NCBI GenBank assembly: GCA_965216255.1 | Contig: OZ244148.1 | Location: forward strand, 930,001-994,000 | Source of the DNA: G965216255 sp965216255 | Lineage (GTDB): Bacteria; Bacteroidota; Rhodothermia; Rhodothermales; Bin80 | Direction of reading: 5' to 3' | DNA length: 64,000 bases | In this document: positions 45,139 to 54,673 of the stretch, piece by piece | Layout: every line of letters starts with the position of its first letter | Position numbering within the stretch: position 1 is the stretch's first letter | Notes under the pieces: generated by a model | What the model saw: only the letters and a program-made list of their open reading frames with translations | Told to the model about the DNA's origin: nothing | The model's database searches: none | Made by a program: the position numbers and the translations under genes

Positions 45139-48045
45139 CTACAGAGCGGTTACATCAAGCGCCGTCGTCACGGTCACGCCGCCGCGGGAGATTTCTACGG
45201 TATATGTTCCCTCCAGAAGGTAAATGGCTTTGTTGGATGCTGCCGTCATCTGGGAAGCCCCTTCCTCCAGCCGACCATTGACGGCCTCCGCCGCCGCCGC
45301 GTCAACGGACAGATCATACGCGACAAAGTTCAGGCCACGCTCGGCTTCATCCGCCAGTGCCCGCAGTACCAGTCCATCCGATCCCAGAATACGGACGGTG
45401 ACATTCCCCGCCTCTGCGGCGAAGTATACAATGGAAATTTCCGGAACGGCGGCTTCCCGCCACGAAACGGCCTGGCGGCCCCAGAATTCGCGATGCCAAA
45501 CAGGGTCGATGCTAAAGACATGCAGTGGTTCCTCCAAGAGGTCCGGGGACAACTCCTGTATGTAGCGGACGTCAGCCTGATAAATTGAGCGGCCGTGCGT
45601 TCCTACCAGAAGGTGTCGCCTTCTTTCCTGAATCTTAAGATCGTGTACCGGGGCATACGGCAGCGAGGATCCTGAAGCCATAAATGTTGCACCTCGATCA
45701 AGAGAGACATACAGGCCATGATCGGTGCCCACGTACAATACTTCTTCGTTGTGGGGATCTTCCACAATAACGTTAACGGGCTCCCTAGGCAAATCACCGC
45801 CGACGACTTCCCATGAGTCACCAAAGTCCTCCGAGCGAAATACGAGAGCATCGAAATTGTCCCAGCGATATCCGTTTAGCGCGACGTAAACCCGGCCCAA
45901 TGCGTGGGCCGACGCCTCTACGCGGCTTACCCACCTATGCTGCGGTAACATATCCGATACGCGAGTCCACGTGTAACCACCGTCGCGGGATACGTGCACA
46001 AGGCCATCGTCAGAGCCCACATACACGAGCCCAAAGCGCAGCGGCGACTCATCTATGGTGGTGAGCGTGCCGAAGGGCACATCTCCCGGGCGCCCACCCT
46101 GAGTGAGATCCTCAGAAGCAGCCTCCCAGTCCTGGCCCCTGTTGAAGGACCGGTGCAACCTGTTGGTACCCAAATACAATACGTCCTGATTGTGCCGGGA
46201 CAGGTGTATGGGAGTCTGCCAGTTGTACCGCAATGGCCGCTCTCCCAGCACATGCCTCGGCCGAATGGACTCATTTACACCCGTTATTAAGTCAATGCGG
46301 ACATATGCCCCAAACTGGGACCCGGTATACACGATATCGTTCGTGCGCGTATCCACGGCAACCTGCATGCCGTCACCACCTAGAAGACGGTCAAATGCAT
46401 AGTCGCCGTTCGCGTGCCAGCGGAGCGAATGCACGTAAGAATGCGGACCACCCCACACACCATTATCCTGCAGCCCACCGTACACGTTGTACGGTTGTGC
46501 GTCATCGACCGCGATGGCATAGAACTGGCCTACTGCCGGGCTGTTGGCCTTGAACCACGTCTCTCCGTCGTCATAGCTGATGTTCAGGCCTCCGTCGTTG
46601 CCGCTTACAAGGTGCCCGGCCCTACGGGGATGCAGCCAGAGGGCTTGGTGATCCGCGTGCACATTGGCCTGTCCTATCGACTTCCACGTATGGCCACCAT
46701 CTTCCGACAGCAGGAGCGGCACACCGAGGATGTATACACGATCGTGATCTGACGGGTCAAGACGGATCTCACCAAAGTAATACCCATACGAGTTGTATAC
46801 GCCATCAAGAGACTCTTCGTGGGTCTTTTGCCAGGAAGCACCACCATCTTCGGAGCGATACACTTCCGCACCCAAAACCGGCGTCTCAAACAGTTCGCGG
46901 TTGGCATCTTCCACATACCATACCAAAGCCATGGGCTCAATCTCTTCGCCGTGCACCATGTCCCGTATCAAGTCCACGGTGTAATTGGCATCAAAGCCGT
47001 TGTCTTCGAGGTACGAGGCCACCACCTCATCCTCAAGCTCCAGGAACGCGCGGCGCGACATGCCGTGCAGTTTATCCCGGGTCAACAGCGGCGCGTCCTC
47101 CTCTTCTTCAGCGGCTCGCCGGTCCTGATTGTCCACTATCGCATACAATACTTCGGGGTCCTGACCGGAGACAGCCAAACCAATGCGCCCAACTCCAGGG
47201 CCGAAAGGGAATCCGTCTGCCGCAAGGCGCAACCATGATTCGCCTCCATCCGTTGACTTATAGATTCCAGAGTTTTCCCCACTCTCCACAAAATTCCACG
47301 CCCGCCGTTCACGGTGCCATAGCGCCGCATACAGGAAATTCGGGTCGCGCGGATCGATCACCAGGTCAATTGCGCCTGCGTTATCCGTCCCGTCCAGGGT
47401 TTTTCTCCAAGTAACACCGCCATCTGACGACTTATATACTCCACGATCTTCGCTAGGCGAGTACAGAGCTCCCAGAGCCGCAACCCACACGGTATTTGTA
47501 TCGCCCGGATGCAGCACAATGCGCCCTACGCGATGCGTCGCCTCCAGCCCGCTATGCCGCCACGTATCGCCACCGTCCGACGAGACGTATAGCCCTGTTC
47601 CGGAATAGGAAGATCGACTGGAATTGTTTTCACCCGTGCCTACCCAAATTTTTTCCCCACGCGTCCAGTCCACAGCAATGTCGCCAATGCTCATGGAAGG
47701 CTCATGATCGAAAAGAGGTACGAAGGACTGGCCATTGTTCGTGGATTTCCAGAGCCCTCCGGACGCGTAGGCCGCGTAAATGTGCGTAGGATCTTCCGGA
47801 TTGACCTCCACATCTACGATTCGCCCGCTCATGACCGTAGGTCCAATGCTGCGAAACGGTAGATTGGTGATCAGTGACCGCTCGCCAAGTACCAACTTCT
47901 GCGCAAACGCTGCTTTGCGGGACGCCGCGTCCGTGGCAGGAACTAGCGACGGCATTTCCGGTGCCGTTGCCGATTCACCATCCTGGGCATGTATTTCCAA
48001 TGGCGCACACAGAATCAACAGTAGCGCCATCAATCGAAAATTCAT
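45139..48045 (-). CDS. Secreted VPS10/BNR-repeat beta-propeller protein
   Basis: The 968-residue protein has a signal peptide (MALLLILCAPLEIHAQ). Its many BNR/Asp-box repeats carry the S-x-D-x-G-x-x-W motif (SSDGGDTWRHSG, SSDGGVTWRKT, SEDGGASWQKT, SYDDGETWFKA, SRDGGYTWTRV). These repeats make tandem beta-propellers of the sortilin/VPS10 type. Residues about 320-400 carry an unusual charged insertion (RRAAEEEEDAPLL). There is no type IX sorting tail. The ATG at 48045 gives a normal signal peptide; the in-frame extension to 48330 crosses the divergent promoter region and is rejected. Such proteins are annotated as exported glycosyl-hydrolase-like but lack proven activity. Confidence 0.9.
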   Translation of the reverse strand: MNFRLMALLLILCAPLEIHAQDGESATAPEMPSLVPATDAASRKAAFAQKLVLGERSLITNLPFRSIGPTVMSGRIVDVEVNPEDPTHIYAAYASGGLWKSTNNGQSFVPLFDHEPSMSIGDIAVDWTRGEKIWVGTGENNSSRSSYSGTGLYVSSDGGDTWRHSGLEATHRVGRIVLHPGDTNTVWVAALGALYSPSEDRGVYKSSDGGVTWRKTLDGTDNAGAIDLVIDPRDPNFLYAALWHRERRAWNFVESGENSGIYKSTDGGESWLRLAADGFPFGPGVGRIGLAVSGQDPEVLYAIVDNQDRRAAEEEEDAPLLTRDKLHGMSRRAFLELEDEVVASYLEDNGFDANYTVDLIRDMVHGEEIEPMALVWYVEDANRELFETPVLGAEVYRSEDGGASWQKTHEESLDGVYNSYGYYFGEIRLDPSDHDRVYILGVPLLLSEDGGHTWKSIGQANVHADHQALWLHPRRAGHLVSGNDGGLNISYDDGETWFKANSPAVGQFYAIAVDDAQPYNVYGGLQDNGVWGGPHSYVHSLRWHANGDYAFDRLLGGDGMQVAVDTRTNDIVYTGSQFGAYVRIDLITGVNESIRPRHVLGERPLRYNWQTPIHLSRHNQDVLYLGTNRLHRSFNRGQDWEAASEDLTQGGRPGDVPFGTLTTIDESPLRFGLVYVGSDDGLVHVSRDGGYTWTRVSDMLPQHRWVSRVEASAHALGRVYVALNGYRWDNFDALVFRSEDFGDSWEVVGGDLPREPVNVIVEDPHNEEVLYVGTDHGLYVSLDRGATFMASGSSLPYAPVHDLKIQERRRHLLVGTHGRSIYQADVRYIQELSPDLLEEPLHVFSIDPVWHREFWGRQAVSWREAAVPEISIVYFAAEAGNVTVRILGSDGLVLRALADEAERGLNFVAYDLSVDAAAAEAVNGRLEEGASQMTAASNKAIYLLEGTYTVEISRGGVTVTTALDVTAL

Positions 48046-48215
48046 ATCGCACTCCAGAGGAGTTGAGGAAAGGTACTCCTTGACGCTCTTTCCTGCAGGA
48101 CGGCTTTTCCCGTGCCATGGCATGGAAGTCCTCCGGAATCTGCGTTGGAATAGGCGCTCTAGTGCCGTATTCAATGGGCGAAGCGATGTTGGCCAATTCT
48201 CAAGATGTTTCCAAT

Positions 48216-48232
48216 CAATAGTTTGACTATTG
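48216..48232. promoter_or_regulatory. 17-bp palindrome between divergent genes
   Basis: CAATAGTTTGACTATTG has perfect 7-bp arms (CAATAGT/ACTATTG) about a 3-bp centre. It lies between the BNR protein start (48045) and the lipoprotein start (48310). It could be an operator for either gene; no regulator is identified. Confidence 0.35.
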
Positions 48233-48309
48233 CTGATGAAGCAATACTGCGCTGGGAACGTAGAAGAAAATGCGCCCCTTTTCTCTGGTCCGCACTCGGT
48301 AACGTAGCC

Positions 48310-48981
48310 ATGCCAGACAGGATCTACCATGCCTCCCCGATTTGGCTTGCAGTCTTGCTCGTTGCAGGATGCATGGCTTCGGAATCCGAAAAGCCGGCCA
48401 AGTCAACAGAATCTGGCGCCGAAGCAGACTCCGGTACCACGCTGCCCGATGTAATGCATGCGGCCGAGAACGTGTTACGGGGGGCGTTGAGCAATAACGG
48501 TGCAGAGACGGATGTCGTGGATTTTCGCGCCCTGCGCGACTTGCTGCCTGACGAAGTCGGCGGTTTGGAGCGTACCAGTTCCGAAGGAGAGCGTAGCAGC
48601 TTGCTGGGATTCCGGATTTCCAACGCTCATGCATACTATTCGAACAGTGAGCAGTCCATCAACGTAAGCGTCACGGACATGGGTTCGCTGACCGCGATCG
48701 GTCTGGGCCTTGCGGATTGGCTGGACGTGGAGATCGATCGTGAAAGCGACAGGGGCTACGAACGCACCCGCAAATTCCGTTCTCGGGGAAAGAATTACCC
48801 GTCATACGAGAAATTCGAAAATCAGGGAGAATATGGATCCTGCGAAATCCAGATGTCAGTAGCCGGCCGCCTTATCGTGGCCATTGAGGGCACGAGTATA
48901 GAGCCTGGCCTTTGCGATGAAGTCCGCGAAGAATTACCGCTAACGCAACTGGAGAAGCTGGTACGGGAACGTTCCGAATAG
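48310..48981 (+). CDS. Hypothetical lipoprotein
   Basis: The 223-residue protein has a lipoprotein signal (IWLAVLLVAGC). A Ser/Glu-rich linker follows, then a conserved-looking domain: LRDLLPDEVGGLERTSSEGE, INVSVTDMGSLTAIG, DVEIDRESDRGYERTRKFRS, CEIQMSVAGRLIVAIEG. Proteins with this pattern occur in many bacteria without known function. The start M at 48310 places the Cys at about residue 21; an in-frame extension to 48205 is rejected. It is convergent with tmk. Confidence 0.8.
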   Translation: MPDRIYHASPIWLAVLLVAGCMASESEKPAKSTESGAEADSGTTLPDVMHAAENVLRGALSNNGAETDVVDFRALRDLLPDEVGGLERTSSEGERSSLLGFRISNAHAYYSNSEQSINVSVTDMGSLTAIGLGLADWLDVEIDRESDRGYERTRKFRSRGKNYPSYEKFENQGEYGSCEIQMSVAGRLIVAIEGTSIEPGLCDEVREELPLTQLEKLVRERSE

Positions 48982-49004
48982 GGCATGCGCGGGAAAGGCG
49001 CGAG

Positions 49005-49700
49005 CTAAGTGGCCTCCGTATCAGCGGCGCGTAGAGAAGGCCCAACCGCATTCCAGACACTCTCGTGGATGGTCTCTATACTGCGCAGGCTTCCATCCGG
49101 AGTAGTACAGGCCACCCGCTGCCAACGGGACCTGTGTTGAGACTGCATGAGTTCCTCGTATACAGCTCTGCATCGCTCCAGAAACTGTGTATTTCGCTCG
49201 TGCAAATCTGCCGCAGCGTCAGTGTAACAGCGGGGATCTTTCTTTGCAACAAGGGCCGATGCAACGGAAGTAGGCACATCCAGAAGCAGTGTCATGTCGG
49301 CTTGGGGGAGCCCATATACGCCATACTCCAAAAGATCTAGCCATTGTATGAAAGCCGGCCTCTCCTCTGGCTCCAGCTTGGAAGCCTGATAGGCCGCATT
49401 GGAGGCCACATACCGATCAATCAGAACGACGTCGCAAGCACGCAGGCAGTCCAAGAGCAGCGTGCGGCTCTCAAATCGATCGCCGGCATACAATAGTGCC
49501 GGAAATTGAGGGGGCGTGGCATTCAGGTCGCCATATTGCCCGTTGAGGTAGTCTGCGATGGCCCCCGCCATGAAGGTTTCACCATACCGTGGGAAGGAGA
49601 GCGCGCAAACCGTTCTGCCAACTGACTCCATCCGCAATTTCAAGAGCTGCGTCTGTGTCCGCTTTCCGGCTCCGTCTATCCCTTCAATTGCAACGAGCAT
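49005..49700 (-). CDS. tmk: Thymidylate kinase, GKR-type P-loop
   Basis: The 231-residue enzyme phosphorylates dTMP to dTDP. The P-loop reads EGIDGAGKRTQ (about 6-16). The Arg where most kinases have Ser/Thr is also found in the Mycobacterium-type thymidylate kinase. FPRYGETFM, the DRYVASNAAYQASKL motif and DMTLLLDVP follow. It lies 72 bp downstream of icmF on the same strand, so it may be co-transcribed with it. Length is normal. Confidence 0.93.
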   Translation of the reverse strand: MLVAIEGIDGAGKRTQTQLLKLRMESVGRTVCALSFPRYGETFMAGAIADYLNGQYGDLNATPPQFPALLYAGDRFESRTLLLDCLRACDVVLIDRYVASNAAYQASKLEPEERPAFIQWLDLLEYGVYGLPQADMTLLLDVPTSVASALVAKKDPRCYTDAAADLHERNTQFLERCRAVYEELMQSQHRSRWQRVACTTPDGSLRSIETIHESVWNAVGPSLRAADTEAT

Positions 49701-49772
49701 GGCTCCTTCGTGTCACAGGCCGGGATCCCGGCCACCAGAGTGCACTTTCTACACTGCCGCAGGGGCCATGGG

Positions 49773-52700
49773 CTACATACTCCGCCGATACTGCCCGCCA
49801 GCGCGGAAGAGTGCATGCGTAATTTGGCCCAGGGAGCATACTTTTACCGTCTCCATCAACTGCTCAAAAATATTGCCACGTGTTCGGGCAACAGATTCCA
49901 ATTCTGCCAAGGCGCGGGATGACCGCTGCGCATTACGCAGCCGGAACGCGTTGAGCTGCTCCAGCTGATGCCGCTTCTCCGCTTCGGACGAGCGAGAAAG
50001 TCTGCGCGGCGCCTGGACGCCTTGATCGGCCTGGTGCGTTGCCTTGAAGGTATTGACGCCAATGACAGGCAACGCACCGGAGAGCTTCTGGCGTTCATAC
50101 GCCAGCGATTCTTCCTGAATCTTTCCCCTCTGGTACATGGACTCCATAGCGCCCAAAACACCTCCCCGGTCATCTATGCGTTCCAATTCAGACAATACTG
50201 CCTCTTCAACCAAGTCCGTGAGTTCCTCTACTATGAAGGATCCCTGGATGGGATTTTCATTCTTTGCCTGCCCGAATTCGCGGTTTATGATCAACTGGAT
50301 AGCCAAGGCCCTCCTGACGCTCTCCTCCGTCGGTGTCGTAATGGCCTCGTCATATGCGTTAGTATGGAGGCTGTTACAATTGTCATAAATGGCATATAAG
50401 GCCTGCAGCGTCGTGCGGATGTCATTGAATTCAATCTCCTGCGCGTGCAGGCTACGGCCGGAAGTTTGGATATGATATTTCAGCTTCTGACTGCGTTGGT
50501 TGGCCCCATATCGGTCTCGCATCACTACCGCCCAGATTCGTCTGGCGACACGCCCCATTACGCTATACTCGGGATCCATGCCATTCGAGAAGAAAAAGGA
50601 CAGGTTGGGCGCAAAGGCATCAATGTCCATACCACGACCGAGATAATACTCGACGAACGTAAAACCGTTGGATAGTGTGAAAGCAAGCTGCGTAATCGGA
50701 TTCGCGCCTGCTTCGGCTATGTGATACCCCGAGATCGAGACCGAATAGAAATTGCGGACGTGACGGCTGATGAAATATTCCTGGATATCTCCCATCATGC
50801 GCAGTGCAAGCTCGGTCGAGAAGATGCAGGTATTCTGCGCCTGATCCTCCTTCAGGATATCCGCCTGCACGGTGCCTCTTACCACCTCCAGTGCTTCGGC
50901 CTCTATACCACGGCATTCCACCTCCGAGAGCAGGCCCCAACCAACGAGATCCGATGCTGAACAACCCAGCATGCCAAGCCCCGAGCCGTCGTGTGAGGCC
51001 GGCAATGCGTCCTCTATTCCATCCGGTCCAAACGGTACGTAGCTGGCGTGCGTCGGACCCAGTTCTTGCGCCATGATGCAGGAAGCATGATCCCAGCGCT
51101 CCCGTTCTCGCAGAAACCGCTCGGCAACCTGATCAATGGCCGTATTTAGAAACATGGCCAGGATCATCGGTGCTGGCCCGTTTATGGTCATCGAGACACT
51201 GGTCGAGGGATTAATGAGGTCGAAGCCGCTATACAGTTTCTTTACGTCGTCAACCGTGCAGACGGACACGCCGGCGTTACCAACCTTTCCATAGATGTCC
51301 GGTCGCTCCTCCGGATCAAATCCATAAAGCGTGACTGAATCGAACGCAGTGGAGAGCCGTTGGGCCGACATGCCGGATGCAACCAGGTGAAACCGCCGAT
51401 TGGTGCGCTCGGGGCTACCCTCGCCGGCAAACATGCGCGTTGGGTCTTCTCCCGTGCGCTTGAACGGATATACCCCCGCCGTGAAAGGAAAGAAGCCGGG
51501 CAGATTTTCCAGGAGGGCAAACTTGAGCCGCTCGCCAGCGTCCCTGGTCCTTGGCAGGGCGATGCGGGGAATTCTTAGACCTGAAAGTGACGTCTGGAAC
51601 AGGGCTACCTCAAACTCCTTCCCGCGCACTTCGTACCGGTATTCATCCTGTTTGAAGCGCTGCGCACGCTCCTCCCATTCCTCCAGTACGCGCCTGCACC
51701 GGCGGTCCATCCTGTCCCACCAGTGCTGAGACATCTGGCGAATTCTATGGTCTAGTAATTCTGCATCCTCCGGGGCCCACTCCGCTATCTGCTCCCGTAC
51801 TCCGGTGGCCTGTCCCCACTTTCGAGCAATGTTGACCTGTCTATCGGCCCACTCCCTATAGCTACGGCAGACATCAACGATTTCGCCGAGATAGCGCTGG
51901 CGGCTGGGCGCAATGACAGCACTGTATTCGGATTCCACGACCGGCACAGGCAGCGAAGAAGACCGGGGAAAGTCATGGTTGCGGCGAAGATGATCAATAA
52001 TATTCACATACAGCCGGGTGACAGCCGCGTCATTAAAGCGCGAAGCCACTGTCGGATATACCGGCATTTCCTCCAGTTTAGCGCCGAAGGCCATGCGATT
52101 GCGCTGGACCTGTTTTCGAGTGTCCCGTAATGCATCCCGGCTGCCACGCCGGTCAAATTTGTTGAGTGCAACAAAATCAGCGCAATCCAGCATCCCAATT
52201 TTTTCGAGTTGCGTCTGTGCCCCGAAGTCGTGGGTCATGACATAGAGCGAGACATCCACGATATCGACAATTTCCGTGTCGCTCTGGCCTATGCCAGCCG
52301 TTTCTACCACCACAAGATCGTATCCCGCTGTGCGGCAAGCCTCGATGCTCTCGCGCAGCGCATCGCTGGTTGCCACATGCGCCTTGCGCGTGGCAAAGCT
52401 CCGCATGAATACGCGAAGCTTTCCCTGCACGTCGTAGGCCACGTCACCATACAGTGCATTCATCCGAATTCGGTCGCCAAGAAGCGCGCCTCCGGAGCGA
52501 CGATGGGTAGGGTCTACCGAGAGCACAGCAACACGCAGGTCCTCAAAATCCGTCAGGAAGCGGAGAACGAATTCGTCTGTTAGCGTCGACTTCCCTGCGC
52601 CCCCCGTTCCGGTGATGCCGAGCGAAGGAGCCCGAAGGGCGCTGCCCGTCGGACGGACTACACCATTGACCTGGCCAGCTTCGATGCGGGAAATAGTCCG

Positions 52701-53180
52701 CGCCAGCCTGGCAGGCCCTGCCTCGGCGCCCAACTCCAGGACAGAGTAATCACACGCCTGCAACATGTGGTCGATCATGCCCTGCAAACCTAGCTCCAGG
52801 CCGTCATCAGAGGTAAATACCTTGCGGACGCCGTAAGACTCCAGACTCTTTACCTCCGCCTCCGTGATCACTCCCCCACCGCCGGCGAACACGCCAACGT
52901 GACCAAACCCGCGTGCCCGGAGGCGGTCAATCATAAAGGCGAAAAACTCATTGTGACCACCCTGGTACGAGGACACGGCAATACCCTGCGCGTCCTCCTG
53001 AATAGCCGTCTCCACAATGTCCTGCACCGAACGGCTGTGCCCCAGGTGTATTACTTCCGTTCCCGAGGCCTGCAGAACTCTTCTGATGATGTTTATCGCC
53101 GCATCATGCCCATCAAACAGACTTGCTGCCGTCACAAAACGAATGGGAAACCGGGGGCTATAGCTAGGGCGGCTAGACAT
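49773..53180 (-). CDS. icmF: Fused isobutyryl-CoA mutase (IcmF) with MeaB-like G-protein domain
   Basis: The 1,135-residue protein contains, in order, three parts. The first is a B12-binding domain (residues about 12-145, base-off motif FDGHDAAINIIRR with H25). The second is a MeaB-type GTPase chaperone domain, with P-loop GTGGAGKS at about 191-198 and LNKFDRRGSRDA at about 339-350. The third is the methylmalonyl-CoA-mutase-like catalytic barrel from about 550 (FARRTRDAGERLKFALLENL-like start; SVSMTINGPAPMILAMF; QTSGRSLHAQEIEFNDIRT). This order is diagnostic of IcmF. It interconverts isobutyryl- and butyryl-CoA using adenosylcobalamin, made by the enzyme at 28165-28749. The ATG at 53180 (MSSRPSYSP) is chosen over 53282. 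Confidence 0.96.
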   Translation of the reverse strand: MSSRPSYSPRFPIRFVTAASLFDGHDAAINIIRRVLQASGTEVIHLGHSRSVQDIVETAIQEDAQGIAVSSYQGGHNEFFAFMIDRLRARGFGHVGVFAGGGGVITEAEVKSLESYGVRKVFTSDDGLELGLQGMIDHMLQACDYSVLELGAEAGPARLARTISRIEAGQVNGVVRPTGSALRAPSLGITGTGGAGKSTLTDEFVLRFLTDFEDLRVAVLSVDPTHRRSGGALLGDRIRMNALYGDVAYDVQGKLRVFMRSFATRKAHVATSDALRESIEACRTAGYDLVVVETAGIGQSDTEIVDIVDVSLYVMTHDFGAQTQLEKIGMLDCADFVALNKFDRRGSRDALRDTRKQVQRNRMAFGAKLEEMPVYPTVASRFNDAAVTRLYVNIIDHLRRNHDFPRSSSLPVPVVESEYSAVIAPSRQRYLGEIVDVCRSYREWADRQVNIARKWGQATGVREQIAEWAPEDAELLDHRIRQMSQHWWDRMDRRCRRVLEEWEERAQRFKQDEYRYEVRGKEFEVALFQTSLSGLRIPRIALPRTRDAGERLKFALLENLPGFFPFTAGVYPFKRTGEDPTRMFAGEGSPERTNRRFHLVASGMSAQRLSTAFDSVTLYGFDPEERPDIYGKVGNAGVSVCTVDDVKKLYSGFDLINPSTSVSMTINGPAPMILAMFLNTAIDQVAERFLRERERWDHASCIMAQELGPTHASYVPFGPDGIEDALPASHDGSGLGMLGCSASDLVGWGLLSEVECRGIEAEALEVVRGTVQADILKEDQAQNTCIFSTELALRMMGDIQEYFISRHVRNFYSVSISGYHIAEAGANPITQLAFTLSNGFTFVEYYLGRGMDIDAFAPNLSFFFSNGMDPEYSVMGRVARRIWAVVMRDRYGANQRSQKLKYHIQTSGRSLHAQEIEFNDIRTTLQALYAIYDNCNSLHTNAYDEAITTPTEESVRRALAIQLIINREFGQAKNENPIQGSFIVEELTDLVEEAVLSELERIDDRGGVLGAMESMYQRGKIQEESLAYERQKLSGALPVIGVNTFKATHQADQGVQAPRRLSRSSEAEKRHQLEQLNAFRLRNAQRSSRALAELESVARTRGNIFEQLMETVKVCSLGQITHALFRAGGQYRRSM

Positions 53181-53506
53181 CAATCCACTGCACCATTCCA
53201 CCAAGTTATTGGAGCGAACTACACGGCCATTATAAGCAGTACGGGGGCATTTCGGTCCCGCTGCCTCCAGAATCAACGGCAAACGTGCAAAATTTTGGAC
53301 TGATGCCTTAGGAAATAGGGGCTTTCGGATGAATGTGCACGATACGTGCCAGGCGCTAGCTTCGCCCGCGTAAGGAAACCATGAATCTAACAGCGACGCC
53401 GGGCCATCTCAGTTGTCCATACTCACGGTGGCAGCAATGAAGCGATCTTGAATCGTTCACAATTGAAGCTCCATGCTATTGGGCCACTTACTTACCGGTT
53501 ACACAA
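53181..53506. other. Upstream region of icmF, no gene
   Basis: About 325 bp with no recognised gene or tRNA. It must contain the icmF promoter but no clean TAnnTTTG box was found. Confidence 0.45.
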
Positions 53507-53869
53507 CGGAGCAGTCCTACTATAAGATCTCTGCTGACTTCTGCGTTGCGGTCACGTGCCTTACGACACGTTCAGTCCGGCTTAGCCGGACACAACGCAG
53601 ATCTCCCAGGGTAAGACCAACCGCCTTCCCTGCACACCCGCCGAATCTACCACCCCGACGCATAGATGACACGGACTTCGCGATTATCCGCTCGCTCGTC
53701 CGATCGGGTAGGCCTCGTATTCGGTTCTTGTTCATCGGGTCGCAGGTTTGCTCCACGCTTCCTTCAGACCCCGCCTCACGACGACGCCCTTGCGCTTCGC
53801 TAATCCTTCGCCGCCATCTGGCTGGATAGAGGACTTGCACCTCCAAGCTGTTGATCATGCCTGGCACAC
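53507..53869 (-). mobile_element. Group II intron (type X) 5' fragment
   Basis: Copy of 7467-7826 with about ten differences. On the minus strand it starts GTGTGCCAGGC at 53869 and ends at the same point as the other copy (GGACTGCTCCG), after which the sequence differs. It has inserted antisense in a tyrosine-recombinase gene, cutting it between codons for CGG (R) and ATC (I). The rest of the intron and the front of the recombinase gene are missing. Confidence 0.72.
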
Positions 53870-54078
53870 GGATCAAGGCGGCCGCGGAGGCCGCCTGCAT
53901 CGAGGGCCCCTTCGCCGGCCACTCCGGGCGCGTAGGCTGCGCACAGGACCTGGCAGCTAGAGGAGCCGGCCTCACCGAGCTCCTGGTCGCCGGGCGCTGG
54001 CAGTCCGCCGCCATGCCGGCGCTCTACGCGCGCAACCAGCTGGCCGGTCGGGGCGCCGTCGCGAAGTACCTCGCGTAG
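53870..54078 (+). pseudogene. Tyrosine recombinase (phage-type integrase), C-terminal fragment
   Basis: The 5' end is cut by the intron fragment. The remaining ~69 codons read RIKAAAEAACIEGPF, then AGHSGRVGCAQDLAARGA (catalytic HxxR), AGRWQSAAMPALYARN (catalytic W and Y) and GRGAVAKYLA. This is the distal catalytic half of a site-specific integrase. Its presence marks an old integrated element. Confidence 0.85.
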
Positions 54079-54248
54079 ACGCTGGCCCCATGGAGCTCGA
54101 GGCGAACCCGGCAGCCTATGGTCCGAGCAATTGACGCCACCCAGAATTGTGGCTTCTGGGCAGTCGCTATGAGGCCTGTGCGGCGCCTTGTCTACGCTGC
54201 CTTTTCCTATTTCAGCCAAAACGGGTAGAATCACCTGGCGCCTTAAAA

Positions 54249-54351
54249 CCGCCCTCACGGGCGCATTTGGCGGGAATTTGAGGGCGGCGCGGGCGTCAGA
54301 ATCGCCGCAAATTGCGTCTAATCGGGTATTTACCCGATTAGCGGCGATTCT
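54249..54351. repeat. Two adjacent hairpins beside the integrase fragment
   Basis: Hairpin 1 has 9-bp arms CCGCCCTCA (54249-54257) and TGAGGGCGG (54279-54287). Hairpin 2 has 11-bp outer arms agaatcgccgc (54298-54308) and gcggcgattct (54341-54351). These enclose a 10-nt one-sided bulge and a perfect inner palindrome with arms taatcgggta/tacccgatta (54319-54340). The asymmetrical fold recalls recombination sites folded from single strands (attC-like) or a structured RNA. No match to a known site is claimed. Confidence 0.6.
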
Positions 54352-54387
54352 CGGACCCTACCGCGAGGCTGAGGGCGGAAACATCTC

Positions 54388-54537
54388 TCACTTGCGTTTG
54401 CCTTTCCTCCGATCAAGTGCTTGTGACAGCGCCGAACCCGCTACGCTCTTCACCGCCTTTGGCGTCTTCTTTTTTGCAAGAAGCTTGCCAGCTTTCGATG
54501 CTACTTTCTTCGAAGTCTGTTCGTTCTTCTTCGCCAT
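54388..54537 (-). CDS. Small lysine-rich protein
   Basis: 49 residues beginning MAKKNEQTSKKVASKAGKLL and ending ALSQALDRRKGKRK. About a third of residues are Lys/Arg. Short proteins of this pattern occur in many bacteria near integrase or phage-derived genes and are of unknown function, possibly nucleic-acid binding. The ATG at 54537 fits better than the in-frame extension upstream. Confidence 0.7.
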   Translation of the reverse strand: MAKKNEQTSKKVASKAGKLLAKKKTPKAVKSVAGSALSQALDRRKGKRK

Positions 54538-54673
54538 GATAACTCCCGTATGCTGTTTCTGGATTGTATAAGATGCCGTACTAAACGCGGTCAACATCGT
54601 GTCCATAGGATCGCTAACTGCAATTGTCAAACGTAACTCGTGAGCCTAAAGTTGTCGGCTACTGGCGCGAATC

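Noticed and set aside
48046..48330. N-terminal extension of the BNR-repeat protein
   Set aside because: The extension lacks a signal peptide and crosses the divergent promoter; a good signal peptide begins at 48045.
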